A DNA stretch of 8,167 nt from contig JBKJKJ010000324.1 of NCBI GenBank assembly GCA_046597455.1, positions 1 to 8,167 of the forward strand. Direction: 5' to 3'. Under the pieces are notes generated by a model that was not told where the DNA came from, made no database searches, and worked only from the letters and a program-made list of their open reading frames with translations. Source of the DNA: JAQGMV01 sp046597455. Its GTDB lineage: Bacteria > Pseudomonadota > Gammaproteobacteria > Burkholderiales > SG8-41. Position numbers and translations under genes: made by a program. Shown in pieces: positions 1-6,413 of the stretch (position 1 is the first letter of the stretch; the number at the start of each line of letters is the position of its first letter).

Positions 1-616
1 GCACGCGCGCCTCGCCGGCAGCGAGCGCGTGGATGGCGCTGGCGGCCGTGACCGCAGCCATTTGCGCCCGGCCCGACATCACGTCGGCGACCGCATCGAC
101 GGCGGAGTCGAAGACGCGGATCTGCAGCGCCTTGGGATCGGCGCCGGCGTGCAGCGCGAGCCTCGCGAGTGCGACGTGGTTGGGATTGCCGAGCGCGGTC
201 GATAGCGCCACGGCCGAGTCTGCCGGTCCGGCGCGCAGAAGCCGCAGGAAGTCGCCGCCATCGCGCAGGGCGGAGTCGGCGCGCACCACGAATGCGATGT
301 ATTCGGTGTATAGCATCGCAATGGCCGTATACGAGCGGTGGTCGAATTCGGCGAGGCCCACGAGCCTGTCGCTGGTCAGGTTCGGATGGCTGATCGAGAC
401 GACACGCGGGTTGCCGCGATGATCGTCCATGTAAGCCCACGCCTTGCGTGCGCCGTTGCCCGGCACATTCTTCACCGTGAGCGGCACGTCGACGAGATGC
501 GCCGATTCGATCGCTTTATGCAGCGCGCGGGCCGTGCGATCGAGGCCGCCGCCGGGCGGCGTGCCGGCGACGATCTCGAGCGGTCCATCGGGCGACCAGA
601 GCGGTTCGGCAGTCAC
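1..616 (-). CDS. TctC/Bug-family substrate-binding protein, partial, without visible signal peptide
   Basis: Reading leftward from a GTG at 616, the frame stays open for 205 codons to the window edge, so the C-terminal part is missing. The N-terminus reads EIVAGTPPGGGLDRTARAL, followed by VPLTVKNVPGNGARKAWAYM and ISHPNLTSDRLVG. This is the beta-strand, glycine-rich loop and helix order of the first lobe of TctC/Bug receptors, which bind carboxylates in the periplasm. An in-frame TAA at 626-628 lies four codons before the GTG. No other start codon fits upstream, and the family homology begins about 13 residues in. No hydrophobic leader is visible and there is no good Shine-Dalgarno sequence, which is odd for an exported receptor. 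It may be a cytoplasmic paralogue or a gene that has lost its leader. It is divergent from the intact TctC gene starting at 695, 78 nt away. The family is clear; the ligand is unknown. Confidence 0.82.
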   Translation of the reverse strand, partial: MTAEPLWSPDGPLEIVAGTPPGGGLDRTARALHKAIESAHLVDVPLTVKNVPGNGARKAWAYMDDHRGNPRVVSISHPNLTSDRLVGLAEFDHRSYTAIAMLYTEYIAFVVRADSALRDGGDFLRLLRAGPADSAVALSTALGNPNHVALARLALHAGADPKALQIRVFDSAVDAVADVMSGRAQMAAVTAASAIHALAAGEARV

Positions 617-694
617 GCTTTGAGCTTAGCACGCGCGCTTTTGCCTTAACATGCGCACCACAATCACGCTTCACATTCATCCGGAGGAAGGCCA

Positions 695-1669
695 ATGATC
701 GAACAATCGAAAGTCCTGCTGCTGGTTGTGTCGGCGCTCGCCGCTGCGACGTTCACGTCGGTCCACGCCCAGACCTTCCCGACCAAACCCGTGCGCATCG
801 TCGTCCCGTTTCCCGCGGGCGGCACGTCCGACATACTCGCGCGCGCGGTGGGACAGAAGCTTTCCGAGGAGTACAAGCAGCAGTTCATCGTCGACAACCG
901 TCCGGGCGCCGGCGCCAACATCGGCGCGGAGCTCGTCGCCAAAGCGCCGCCCGACGGCTACACGCTGCTGCTCGCGTCGACCATACACACGATCAATCCC
1001 AGCCTGTACTCCAGGCTCGGCTACGATCCGGTGCGCGATTTTTCACCGATCACGCTGATCGCGGCGACTTCACAGGTGCTTGCGGTGCACAATTCCCTTC
1101 CGGTCAAAACGGTGAAGGCTTTGATCGCCTACGCGAAGAAACGTCCGGGCGAGCTCAACTACAGTTCCGCCGGCAGCGGCAGCCAGCCGCATCTCACGGC
1201 TGAGCTTTTCAAGTCGATGACCGGAATCGATATCGTTCATGTGCCGTATAAAGGGGCGCCCCCTGCCATGCTCGACCTGCTCGCGGGACAGGTTGCGCTC
1301 ACGTTCGCGACCGCGCCGTCAGCCGTGCCGCACGTGAAGGCGGGGAAGCTGCGCGCGCTCGGGGTCAGCACCGCGCAGCGCATCAGCGCACTGCCCGACG
1401 TGCCGACGATCGCGGAAGCGGGCGTTGCGGGTTTCGAGGCGAGCGGTTCGAACGGGCTCGTCGGACCGGCCGGGATGCCTGCGGCGATCGTCGAGCGCCT
1501 GAGCGTGTCGGTTACGCGTATCGTGAAAGAGCCCGCGATGAGCAAATTTCTCAGCGAGCAGGGCGCCGATCCGTTGACGATGACGCCCGCCGAGTACGGC
1601 GTCTACATCAAAGCTGAAGTGGCGAAATGGGCGCAGGTGGTGAAAGCATCGGGGGCGAAGGTGGACTGA
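695..1669 (+). CDS. Tripartite tricarboxylate transporter substrate-binding protein (Bug/TctC family)
   Basis: This is a complete 324-residue protein, the usual length for Bug receptors. Residues 1-25 form a signal peptide: a short charged start, the hydrophobic run VLLLVVSALAAA, and a VHA|Q cleavage site. The mature protein opens with PTKPVRIVVPFPAGGTSD (about 29-46), the family's ligand-loop signature. It continues with NRPGAGANIGAE, PPDGYTLLLAS, VPYKGAPPAMLDLLAGQV and HVKAGKLRALGVS, all typical of the two-lobed Bug fold that binds carboxylates in the periplasm. The start is secured by a strong GGAGG at 683-687, 7 nt before the ATG. It is the only gene here on the plus strand left of 4132 and is probably a single-gene transcript. 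It converges on the next TctC gene, with 57 nt between stops and no convincing terminator hairpin. No tctA or tctB is adjacent, so its membrane partner must lie elsewhere. The ligand cannot be predicted. Confidence 0.93.
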   Translation: MIEQSKVLLLVVSALAAATFTSVHAQTFPTKPVRIVVPFPAGGTSDILARAVGQKLSEEYKQQFIVDNRPGAGANIGAELVAKAPPDGYTLLLASTIHTINPSLYSRLGYDPVRDFSPITLIAATSQVLAVHNSLPVKTVKALIAYAKKRPGELNYSSAGSGSQPHLTAELFKSMTGIDIVHVPYKGAPPAMLDLLAGQVALTFATAPSAVPHVKAGKLRALGVSTAQRISALPDVPTIAEAGVAGFEASGSNGLVGPAGMPAAIVERLSVSVTRIVKEPAMSKFLSEQGADPLTMTPAEYGVYIKAEVAKWAQVVKASGAKVD

Positions 1670-1726
1670 CGCGCCTCGCCCGCGGTGTCGGGGGAAGAAT
1701 CCAGCGGGCCGACAGCCACCCTTGGC

Positions 1727-2698
1727 CTACTCGCGAATGCCGAGGGAGATGGCGAGGCTTTCGTACAACTCATACTGCTCGCGCATGAATTTTTCGGTTT
1801 CGGCGGGTGATCGGATCGCCGGAATGCCGGCGAGCTTGGCGTTGCCGGCGAGCCATTCCGGATCGGTGGCGAGCTTACCCAGGGCCATGACCCATTTGTC
1901 GACGGCGTCCCTGGCCATGCGGGGCGGGCCGAGCAATGCGCTCCAGCCGGTAATGCGCTCCATTGCGGGCCACCCCAATTCGCGCGAAGTCGGCACGTCC
2001 GAAAGCTCCGGCAGACGCTGTGGTGTGGTGGTCATCAGCGCGCGCAGGGTGCCTGCTTTCACGTGCGGCAGTATGGTGGTCAGGTTGTTGCAGGCGAACT
2101 GGACCTGCCCTCCGAGCAGCGAAGTCGTCACATCCCCGCCGCTCTTGTAATGTATGCCCACCGCGTGGTCCTTGGTGAGGCCGGCAACCGTGAACAGATA
2201 TTGCGGACCGAAATTCTGGATGGTGCCGACCCCGGAAGTCGCGAAATTGAGCTTGCCCGGGTTTTTGCGCATCTGGCCGACGAGTTCCTGCATCGACTTG
2301 ACCACGGAATCGCCCTTCACCACACAGACGAACGGGTTCAGTTCGAGCAGCGAAAGAAAAGTGAAATCGTTCCATTTGTACGGTGTCTTGGTGTCGATTG
2401 CGGGAAGGATGGCGTGCGAGCCGATACGCGCAACCAGCAGCGTATAGCCGTCCGGTGCCGCATTTCTGACCACCGCCGAGCCGATGGCGCCTGAAGCCCC
2501 CACCCGATTGATGGCAACGATGGGCTGTCTCCCCAGATACTTCTGCGCCTGATGTGCGAGATTGCGGCCTGAAAGATCGGAGTCCCCGCCGGCGGCGAAC
2601 GGGATGATGAACGCGATGGGTTTGGAAGGGTATTGCGCGAAAGCCGCCGCGGCGGCGGCAGAGAGAGCGACGGCGACAACCAGACGGCCTATCGTCAT
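1727..2698 (-). CDS. Tripartite tricarboxylate transporter substrate-binding protein (Bug/TctC family), downstream of MFS gene
   Basis: This 323-residue periplasmic binding protein has a signal peptide at residues 1-21, with an alanine-rich core and an AFA|Q cleavage site. Family signatures follow: PSKPIAFIIPFAAGGDSD (about 24-41), NRVGASGAIGSAVV, APDGYTLLVA, MRKNPGKLNFATSGVG, LLGGQVQFACNN and HVKAGTLRALMTT. Aspartate in the AGGDSD loop and the following SGRNLAHQAQ helix differ from the receptor at 695-1669, so the two are old paralogues and probably bind different ligands. I chose the ATG at 2698 over an in-frame GTG at 2705-2707 because the GAGG ribosome-binding site (2707-2710) sits 8 nt from the ATG and overlaps the GTG. 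The MFS gene ends 18 nt upstream on the same strand, so the two are probably co-transcribed. That pairing is unusual for a receptor family that normally works with TctA/TctB. Confidence 0.93.
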   Translation of the reverse strand: MTIGRLVVAVALSAAAAAAFAQYPSKPIAFIIPFAAGGDSDLSGRNLAHQAQKYLGRQPIVAINRVGASGAIGSAVVRNAAPDGYTLLVARIGSHAILPAIDTKTPYKWNDFTFLSLLELNPFVCVVKGDSVVKSMQELVGQMRKNPGKLNFATSGVGTIQNFGPQYLFTVAGLTKDHAVGIHYKSGGDVTTSLLGGQVQFACNNLTTILPHVKAGTLRALMTTTPQRLPELSDVPTSRELGWPAMERITGWSALLGPPRMARDAVDKWVMALGKLATDPEWLAGNAKLAGIPAIRSPAETEKFMREQYELYESLAISLGIRE

Positions 2699-2706
2699 GC
2701 AGTTCA

Positions 2707-2710
2707 CCTC
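2707..2710 (-). promoter_or_regulatory. Ribosome-binding site that decides the start of the downstream TctC gene
   Basis: GAGG on the minus strand lies 8 nt before the ATG at 2698. The alternative GTG start three codons upstream overlaps this motif, so the ATG is preferred. The signal peptide is equally well formed from the ATG. Confidence 0.6.
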
Positions 2711-2716
2711 GGGTGA

Positions 2717-3964
2717 CTAGCCGGCGGTGGCCGCCGCTGCTTTGGGCGTGGCGGTATCCGGCATGAAAAACACCAGCAGGTTGGCGAAAATGATCGTGCC
2801 GGCGAGAAAATAGAATCCCATGTACACGTCGGTCGCATCGGCGATGAGGCCGAAAACGATAGGCGCGATGCTCCCGCCGAGCGCGGTGACGCCGAACTGC
2901 ACGCCCACGCCGGTGCCCGCCAGATGTCGCGGTGTCGATTCGACCGCCCACGCCTGCAGCACCGAGCGCATGCCGTAGAGGAAGAAGCCGACGAGCGCGA
3001 CGAAGAATACGAATGCGATGCTTTTTCCCGCCAGTACCATGCCGATCAGCATGACGCCGGTCAGGACCATGCTCGACATGACGACGCGCTTGCGCCCCAT
3101 CTTGTCGGACAGGTGGCCGGCGATCGGGGCGGCGATGAATCCGCCGACCTGGATGAGCGTCATGCACACCCCGACGTAAAGCGGCGAATAGCCGAGCTCG
3201 TAAGCGAGGTATACCGGCAGGAACGTGAGCAGGCCCGCCTGCGTCATCGTGCGAAAAGCCGAGCTGAACGAGACGAGCATGAGCGATTTGTTGCGAAGCA
3301 GGCTGGCGAAATCGCGCAGGTAGTCTCTTACGCTGCGTTTTTCGCCCGCGGCATTGAGCCCATCGCTGTCACTCGTTCTGGCCGAGAAGGCGCCGAGCAG
3401 CATCAGGATGAGCGCGGCCATCAGCAGGCCGGGCACGACGTTGACCACCACCACGGTGCGCCAGCTCATCCACGCGAGCATGGCCCCGATCACTACCGGC
3501 GCGATCGCTTCGCCGACGTTGCCGCCCATGCCGTGAAACGACAGTACCAGTCCTTTGCGCTGGGGGTAGCGGTAGGCCAGCGTGGGAATCGCCGCCGGGT
3601 GCCAGATGTTGTTGCCGATCCCGACGAGGGTCACGCACACGAGCAGCATCCAGAAATCGTGCGTGATACTCATGAAAGCGTAGGGCACGCCGACCCAGAA
3701 CAGCGAGGCGGCCATGAGATAGCCTTTCTGGCCGATGGTGTCGACGATCATCCCGCCGGGCAGGTTGGATATGGCGCCCGCAAGGTGCTGGATCGACATG
3801 ATGAGCCCGATCTCGGTGTACGACAGGCCGAGCTCTTTCCCGATCAGCGGCAGCAGCAGGTAGAACGTCGCGGTGTACCAGTGGGTGAGCCCGTGCCCGG
3901 CGGAGATGAGCCAGACCTCTCTGAAACTCTGCGGAGCGGGATGCGCTGCGGCTGCTGTGCTCAT
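2717..3964 (-). CDS. MFS transporter, Fsr (fosmidomycin resistance)-like
   Basis: This 415-residue inner-membrane protein is rich in hydrophobic segments consistent with 12 TM helices in two halves. Early residues GHGLTHWYTATFYLLLP and the conserved IWHPAAIPTLAYRYPQRKG followed by FHGMGGNVGEAIAP resemble the Fsr-type branch of the major facilitator superfamily. The motif-A loop appears as GGMIVDTIGQKG in the N-half and GHLSDKMGRKR (from residue 283) in the C-half. A hydrophilic linker with SARTSDSDGLNAAGEKRS separates the halves. Such proteins are usually proton-coupled antiporters or symporters. Here the operon partner (TctC receptor) and the divergent acyl-CoA operon suggest organic-acid transport, which is inference. 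I chose the ATG at 3964 (MSTAAAAHPAP). The frame runs upstream to an ATG at 4096, but those 44 residues are polar, look non-native and lie upstream of the candidate promoter. The Shine-Dalgarno is weak (AAAGAAAG). Confidence 0.9.
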   Translation of the reverse strand: MSTAAAAHPAPQSFREVWLISAGHGLTHWYTATFYLLLPLIGKELGLSYTEIGLIMSIQHLAGAISNLPGGMIVDTIGQKGYLMAASLFWVGVPYAFMSITHDFWMLLVCVTLVGIGNNIWHPAAIPTLAYRYPQRKGLVLSFHGMGGNVGEAIAPVVIGAMLAWMSWRTVVVVNVVPGLLMAALILMLLGAFSARTSDSDGLNAAGEKRSVRDYLRDFASLLRNKSLMLVSFSSAFRTMTQAGLLTFLPVYLAYELGYSPLYVGVCMTLIQVGGFIAAPIAGHLSDKMGRKRVVMSSMVLTGVMLIGMVLAGKSIAFVFFVALVGFFLYGMRSVLQAWAVESTPRHLAGTGVGVQFGVTALGGSIAPIVFGLIADATDVYMGFYFLAGTIIFANLLVFFMPDTATPKAAAATAG

Positions 3965-3998
3965 CGTGGCTTTCTTTTGTGTGCCGTGACCGATCCCG

Positions 3999-4007
3999 AT
4001 GATAGCA
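3999..4007 (-). promoter_or_regulatory. Candidate extended -10 promoter for the MFS-TctC operon
   Basis: The minus strand reads TGCTATCAT: the TGn extension plus a -10 hexamer matching TATAAT at 5 of 6 positions. It lies about 35 nt before the ATG at 3964. No good -35 box is seen at 17 nt, which is tolerable for an extended -10. This fits the shorter MFS start and is a pattern match only. Confidence 0.3.
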
Positions 4008-4008
4008 G

Positions 4009-4038
4009 TTGAGCCGGGCCGGCCGCTGCGCATATCAT
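4009..4038 (+). promoter_or_regulatory. Candidate sigma70 promoter for the acyl-CoA catabolic operon
   Basis: TTGAGC (4009-4014) and TATCAT (4033-4038) are spaced by 18 nt. They match the -35 and -10 consensus at 4 and 5 of 6 positions. Transcription would start near 4045, leaving a leader of roughly 87 nt before the ATG at 4132. It lies back to back with the candidate leftward -10 at 3999-4007, so one bound regulator could control both operons. No operator palindrome was confidently found. Confidence 0.35.
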
Positions 4039-4131
4039 TCGCTTTCTCCCCGCCGGCAAATCCCTCGCCTCGGACTGCTGGCGCCATCTCAATCATCCAT
4101 CCACGGCTGGCCGCTCACCGCTTACAAAAAT

Positions 4132-6279
4132 ATGCGAACCGACCTCGAACGCTTCTTCAGTCCCCGCGCCATCGCCATCATCGGCGCTTCGCAGGATTTC
4201 ATCACCATCAGCGGCCAGCCGCTGAAGCACCTGCAGTCGCACGGTTACAAAGGAAAACTCTACCCGGTCAACCCGCGGTATCAGGAAGTCGCCGGCGAGA
4301 AATGCTACGCGTCGCTCGCCGACCTGCCGGAAACGCCGGACCTGGTGCTCATCCTGGTGAACGCGTCGCGCGTGACCGACATGCTGCGTCAGTGCGGGGC
4401 CAAAGGTGTGCCGTACGTCATCATCTTCAGCTCCGGTTTTTCCGAAGTCGGCGGCGGCGGAATCAGCCTTCAGCAGGATCTCGCGCAGATCGCGCGCGAG
4501 CACGACATCGGCGTGATCGGGCCGAACTGCCAGGGCATGATCAACATCGCGGACGGGGTGTTCGCCGGCTTCGGGTCGGTGTTCAACTCGCATTACGACC
4601 CGGGTCCGGTGAGCATGGTCTCGCAGTCGGGTGGCTTCGGGTTCTCGGTGATGAACCTGTCGTCGAAAGACGGCGGACTCGGTTTTCGACAGATGGTGAC
4701 CACCGGCAACGAGATCGGCGTGTCCACGCTCGATTTCATCGAGTACTTCATTCGCGACCCCGAGACCAAAGTCATCGCCGGTTACGTCGAAGGCATGAAG
4801 GACGCCCACCGGCTGATCGGTGTCGGCCAGAAGGCGCTCGAAGCCGGCAAGCCGATTCTCATGTGGAAAGTCGGCAACACCGAGCAGGGCCAGCGCGCAG
4901 CGGCTTCGCATACCGCGAACCTCGGTGGCGCGATGGCGTTGTATCGCGCCGCATTCAGGCAGAAAGGCATCATCCAGGTCGACGACATCCAGGACGTCGT
5001 CGATTACGGGCGGGCATTCGGTTCAGGGCGCCTGCCTGCCGGCAACCGCCTGGCGATCATCACGATTTCGGGCGGAGCGGGAATCCTGATGACCGACGAG
5101 ATCGTCGCCGGGGGGATGGAGCTCGCGGAACTCGCGCCCGCAACGCTCGAGAAGCTGCGCCAGTTCATCCCGTCGTTCGGGTCGCTGCTCAATCCGGTCG
5201 ACGTCACGGCGGCGATTTTCAACGATCTGACGCTGATCAATCGCACCCTGCAGGCGATCATCGACGATCCCGGCGTGGACTGTATCGCCATGATCAACGC
5301 GTCGTTGCAGGGGGACCTTGCCGCGACCATCGCCGGTGAAATCGTCGCAGTCGCGAACAAGACCGACAAGCCCGTTTTCCTCGCGTGGAGCGCGCGCGAC
5401 GTTCTGGCGGAGGAAGCTTATGCGCTGCTCGACGAAGCGCGTATCCCGCACTACAAATCGCCGGTGCGCTGCGGTCGTGCCCTGGCCGCAGTGTCGTGGT
5501 ATGCGCAGGCGAAACGCCGCAACGAAGCGCAGCGCGGCGAACAGCCGCTCACACTCGAGCGAGCGGCGGCGCGTCAGGCGCTTGCGGGCAGGACCGAGGA
5601 CATCGCGGAATACGAAGCGAAGCGCATCCTTGCCGAATACGGCATTGCGGTGACGCAGGAAGCGCTGGCGAAGTCTTCTGACGAGGCGGTCGAGATCGCG
5701 AAGCGCATCGGGTACCCGGTCGCCATCAAAGTCCAGTCGCCGGACATTTCGCACAAGACCGAAGCCAAGGCGGTGCGCCTGGGCATCGCCGACGCCAAAA
5801 CGCTAGTAGCCGCTTACGCGGAAGTCCTCGCCAACGCGCAGGCCTATAAAGCCGGGGCAAAAATCGAAGGGGTCCTGGTACAGGAAATGGTGACCGGCGG
5901 AACCGAAGCGATACTCGGCGTTACCAACGATCCGCTTTTCGGGCCCGCAGTCATGTTCGGCCTGGGCGGCATATTCGCAGAAGTGCTGAAGGATGTCGCT
6001 TTCCGCCTGGCGCCGGTGACGCTTTCGGTCGCCCGCGAAATGATCGCCGAGATCAAAGGCTATCCGGTGCTGACCGGTGCGCGCGGTAAAGCGCCGGCTG
6101 ACCTCGACGCGCTGGCCGATGCAATCGTGAAGCTCTCCGCGCTTGCGATCGACCTCAAAGACGATCTCGGGGAGCTCGATATCAATCCGCTTTTCGTGAT
6201 GGAAAAAGGCAAAGGGGTGAAAGCGGCAGACGCGCTGATCAAGCCTAAGACGAAGTGTTGCAGTGATGAAGTGATGTAG
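4132..6279 (+). CDS. Acyl-CoA synthetase, ADP-forming (NDP-forming) type; acetate--CoA ligase family
   Basis: This 715-residue single-chain enzyme would activate a carboxylic acid to its CoA thioester with ATP hydrolysed to ADP, through phospho-histidine chemistry. The domains run in the usual order. A CoA-binding Rossmann fold comes first (IAIIGAS, G18-S20, and VIGPNCQG near 128-135). A succinyl-CoA-ligase-like domain follows (SMVSQSGGFGF from 161), with the presumed catalytic His260 in AAASHTANLGG. A ligase_CoA domain spans about 300-460, and a C-terminal ATP-grasp domain about 486-709. The ATP-grasp part starts EYEAKRILAEYGI and carries VAIKVQSPDISHKTE (His541), MFGLGGIFAEVLKDVAFRLAP and GELDINPLFV. 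EAKAV stands where I expect a glycine pair in this family. No GNAT domain is fused. The ATG at 4132 (MRTDLERFFSP) begins the family homology, and the open frame upstream to 4009 looks non-coding. There is no good Shine-Dalgarno. The last codons (CCSDEVM) and the stop come from the octamer repeat. The substrate is unknown. Confidence 0.92.
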   Translation: MRTDLERFFSPRAIAIIGASQDFITISGQPLKHLQSHGYKGKLYPVNPRYQEVAGEKCYASLADLPETPDLVLILVNASRVTDMLRQCGAKGVPYVIIFSSGFSEVGGGGISLQQDLAQIAREHDIGVIGPNCQGMINIADGVFAGFGSVFNSHYDPGPVSMVSQSGGFGFSVMNLSSKDGGLGFRQMVTTGNEIGVSTLDFIEYFIRDPETKVIAGYVEGMKDAHRLIGVGQKALEAGKPILMWKVGNTEQGQRAAASHTANLGGAMALYRAAFRQKGIIQVDDIQDVVDYGRAFGSGRLPAGNRLAIITISGGAGILMTDEIVAGGMELAELAPATLEKLRQFIPSFGSLLNPVDVTAAIFNDLTLINRTLQAIIDDPGVDCIAMINASLQGDLAATIAGEIVAVANKTDKPVFLAWSARDVLAEEAYALLDEARIPHYKSPVRCGRALAAVSWYAQAKRRNEAQRGEQPLTLERAAARQALAGRTEDIAEYEAKRILAEYGIAVTQEALAKSSDEAVEIAKRIGYPVAIKVQSPDISHKTEAKAVRLGIADAKTLVAAYAEVLANAQAYKAGAKIEGVLVQEMVTGGTEAILGVTNDPLFGPAVMFGLGGIFAEVLKDVAFRLAPVTLSVAREMIAEIKGYPVLTGARGKAPADLDALADAIVKLSALAIDLKDDLGELDINPLFVMEKGKGVKAADALIKPKTKCCSDEVM

Positions 6280-6352
6280 TGACGAAGTGATGCAGTGATG
6301 CGGTGATGCGGTGCGAAGTGATGCAGTAACGAAGTGACGAGGTGACGAGGTG
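6250..6352 (+). repeat. Array of 13 imperfect octamers, consensus AYGMRGTG
   Basis: The stretch parses into consecutive 8-nt units ending mostly in GTG: ACGAAGTG, TTGCAGTG, ATGAAGTG, ATGTAGTG, ACGAAGTG, ATGCAGTG, ATGCGGTG (twice), a 7-nt CGAAGTG, ATGCAGTA, ACGAAGTG and ACGAGGTG (twice). The first four units lie inside the acyl-CoA ligase gene. Its TAG stop at 6277-6279 falls in the fourth unit. The unit length is not a multiple of three, so gain or loss of one unit would move the stop. The rest fills most of the gap before the acyl-CoA dehydrogenase. The parse is read directly from the sequence; the function is unknown. Confidence 0.88.
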
Positions 6353-6367
6353 ATGGGGCAACCGAGG

Positions 6368-6387
6368 GGCGCCGGGGTCTCGGCGTC
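6368..6387 (+). other. GC-rich hairpin in the ligase-dehydrogenase intergenic leader
   Basis: GGCGCCG (6368-6374) pairs with CGGCGTC (6381-6387) as 7 bp including one G-U, around a GGGTCT loop. No U-run follows, so it is not a typical Rho-independent terminator. It may stabilise or pause the mRNA between the two genes. A shorter competing stem, CCGAG/CTCGG, overlaps it. Confidence 0.3.
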
Positions 6388-6413
6388 GCGTTGGACGGGG
6401 CAAGGGGAAAGCT

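Noticed and set aside
1670..1726. Possible terminator between the two convergent TctC genes
   Set aside because: Only a 5-bp CCCGC/GCGGG pair with a 20-nt loop and no T-run was found, which is too weak to call.
1875..3167. A 430-codon open frame on the minus strand in another frame across the TctC and MFS genes
   Set aside because: It is Arg/His/Gly-rich with no family features and overlaps two well-supported genes on the same strand in a different frame.
2924..4012. A 362-codon open frame on the plus strand opposite the MFS gene
   Set aside because: Its composition (Asp/Glu/His/Arg-rich) is typical of the antisense of a membrane-protein gene, and no motif is recognisable.
3965..4096. N-terminal extension of the MFS protein to an ATG at 4096
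   Set aside because: The 44 extra residues are polar and non-family, and they cross both candidate promoters. The ATG at 3964 gives a normal 415-residue MFS protein.
3999..5339. A 446-codon plus-strand frame overlapping the ligase
   Set aside because: It is an arginine-rich frame-shifted shadow of the ligase gene, whose own frame has clear domains.
6250..6352. Octamer array as a CRISPR array
   Set aside because: Units are 8 nt and contiguous, with no 25-40 nt repeats, no spacers and no cas genes.
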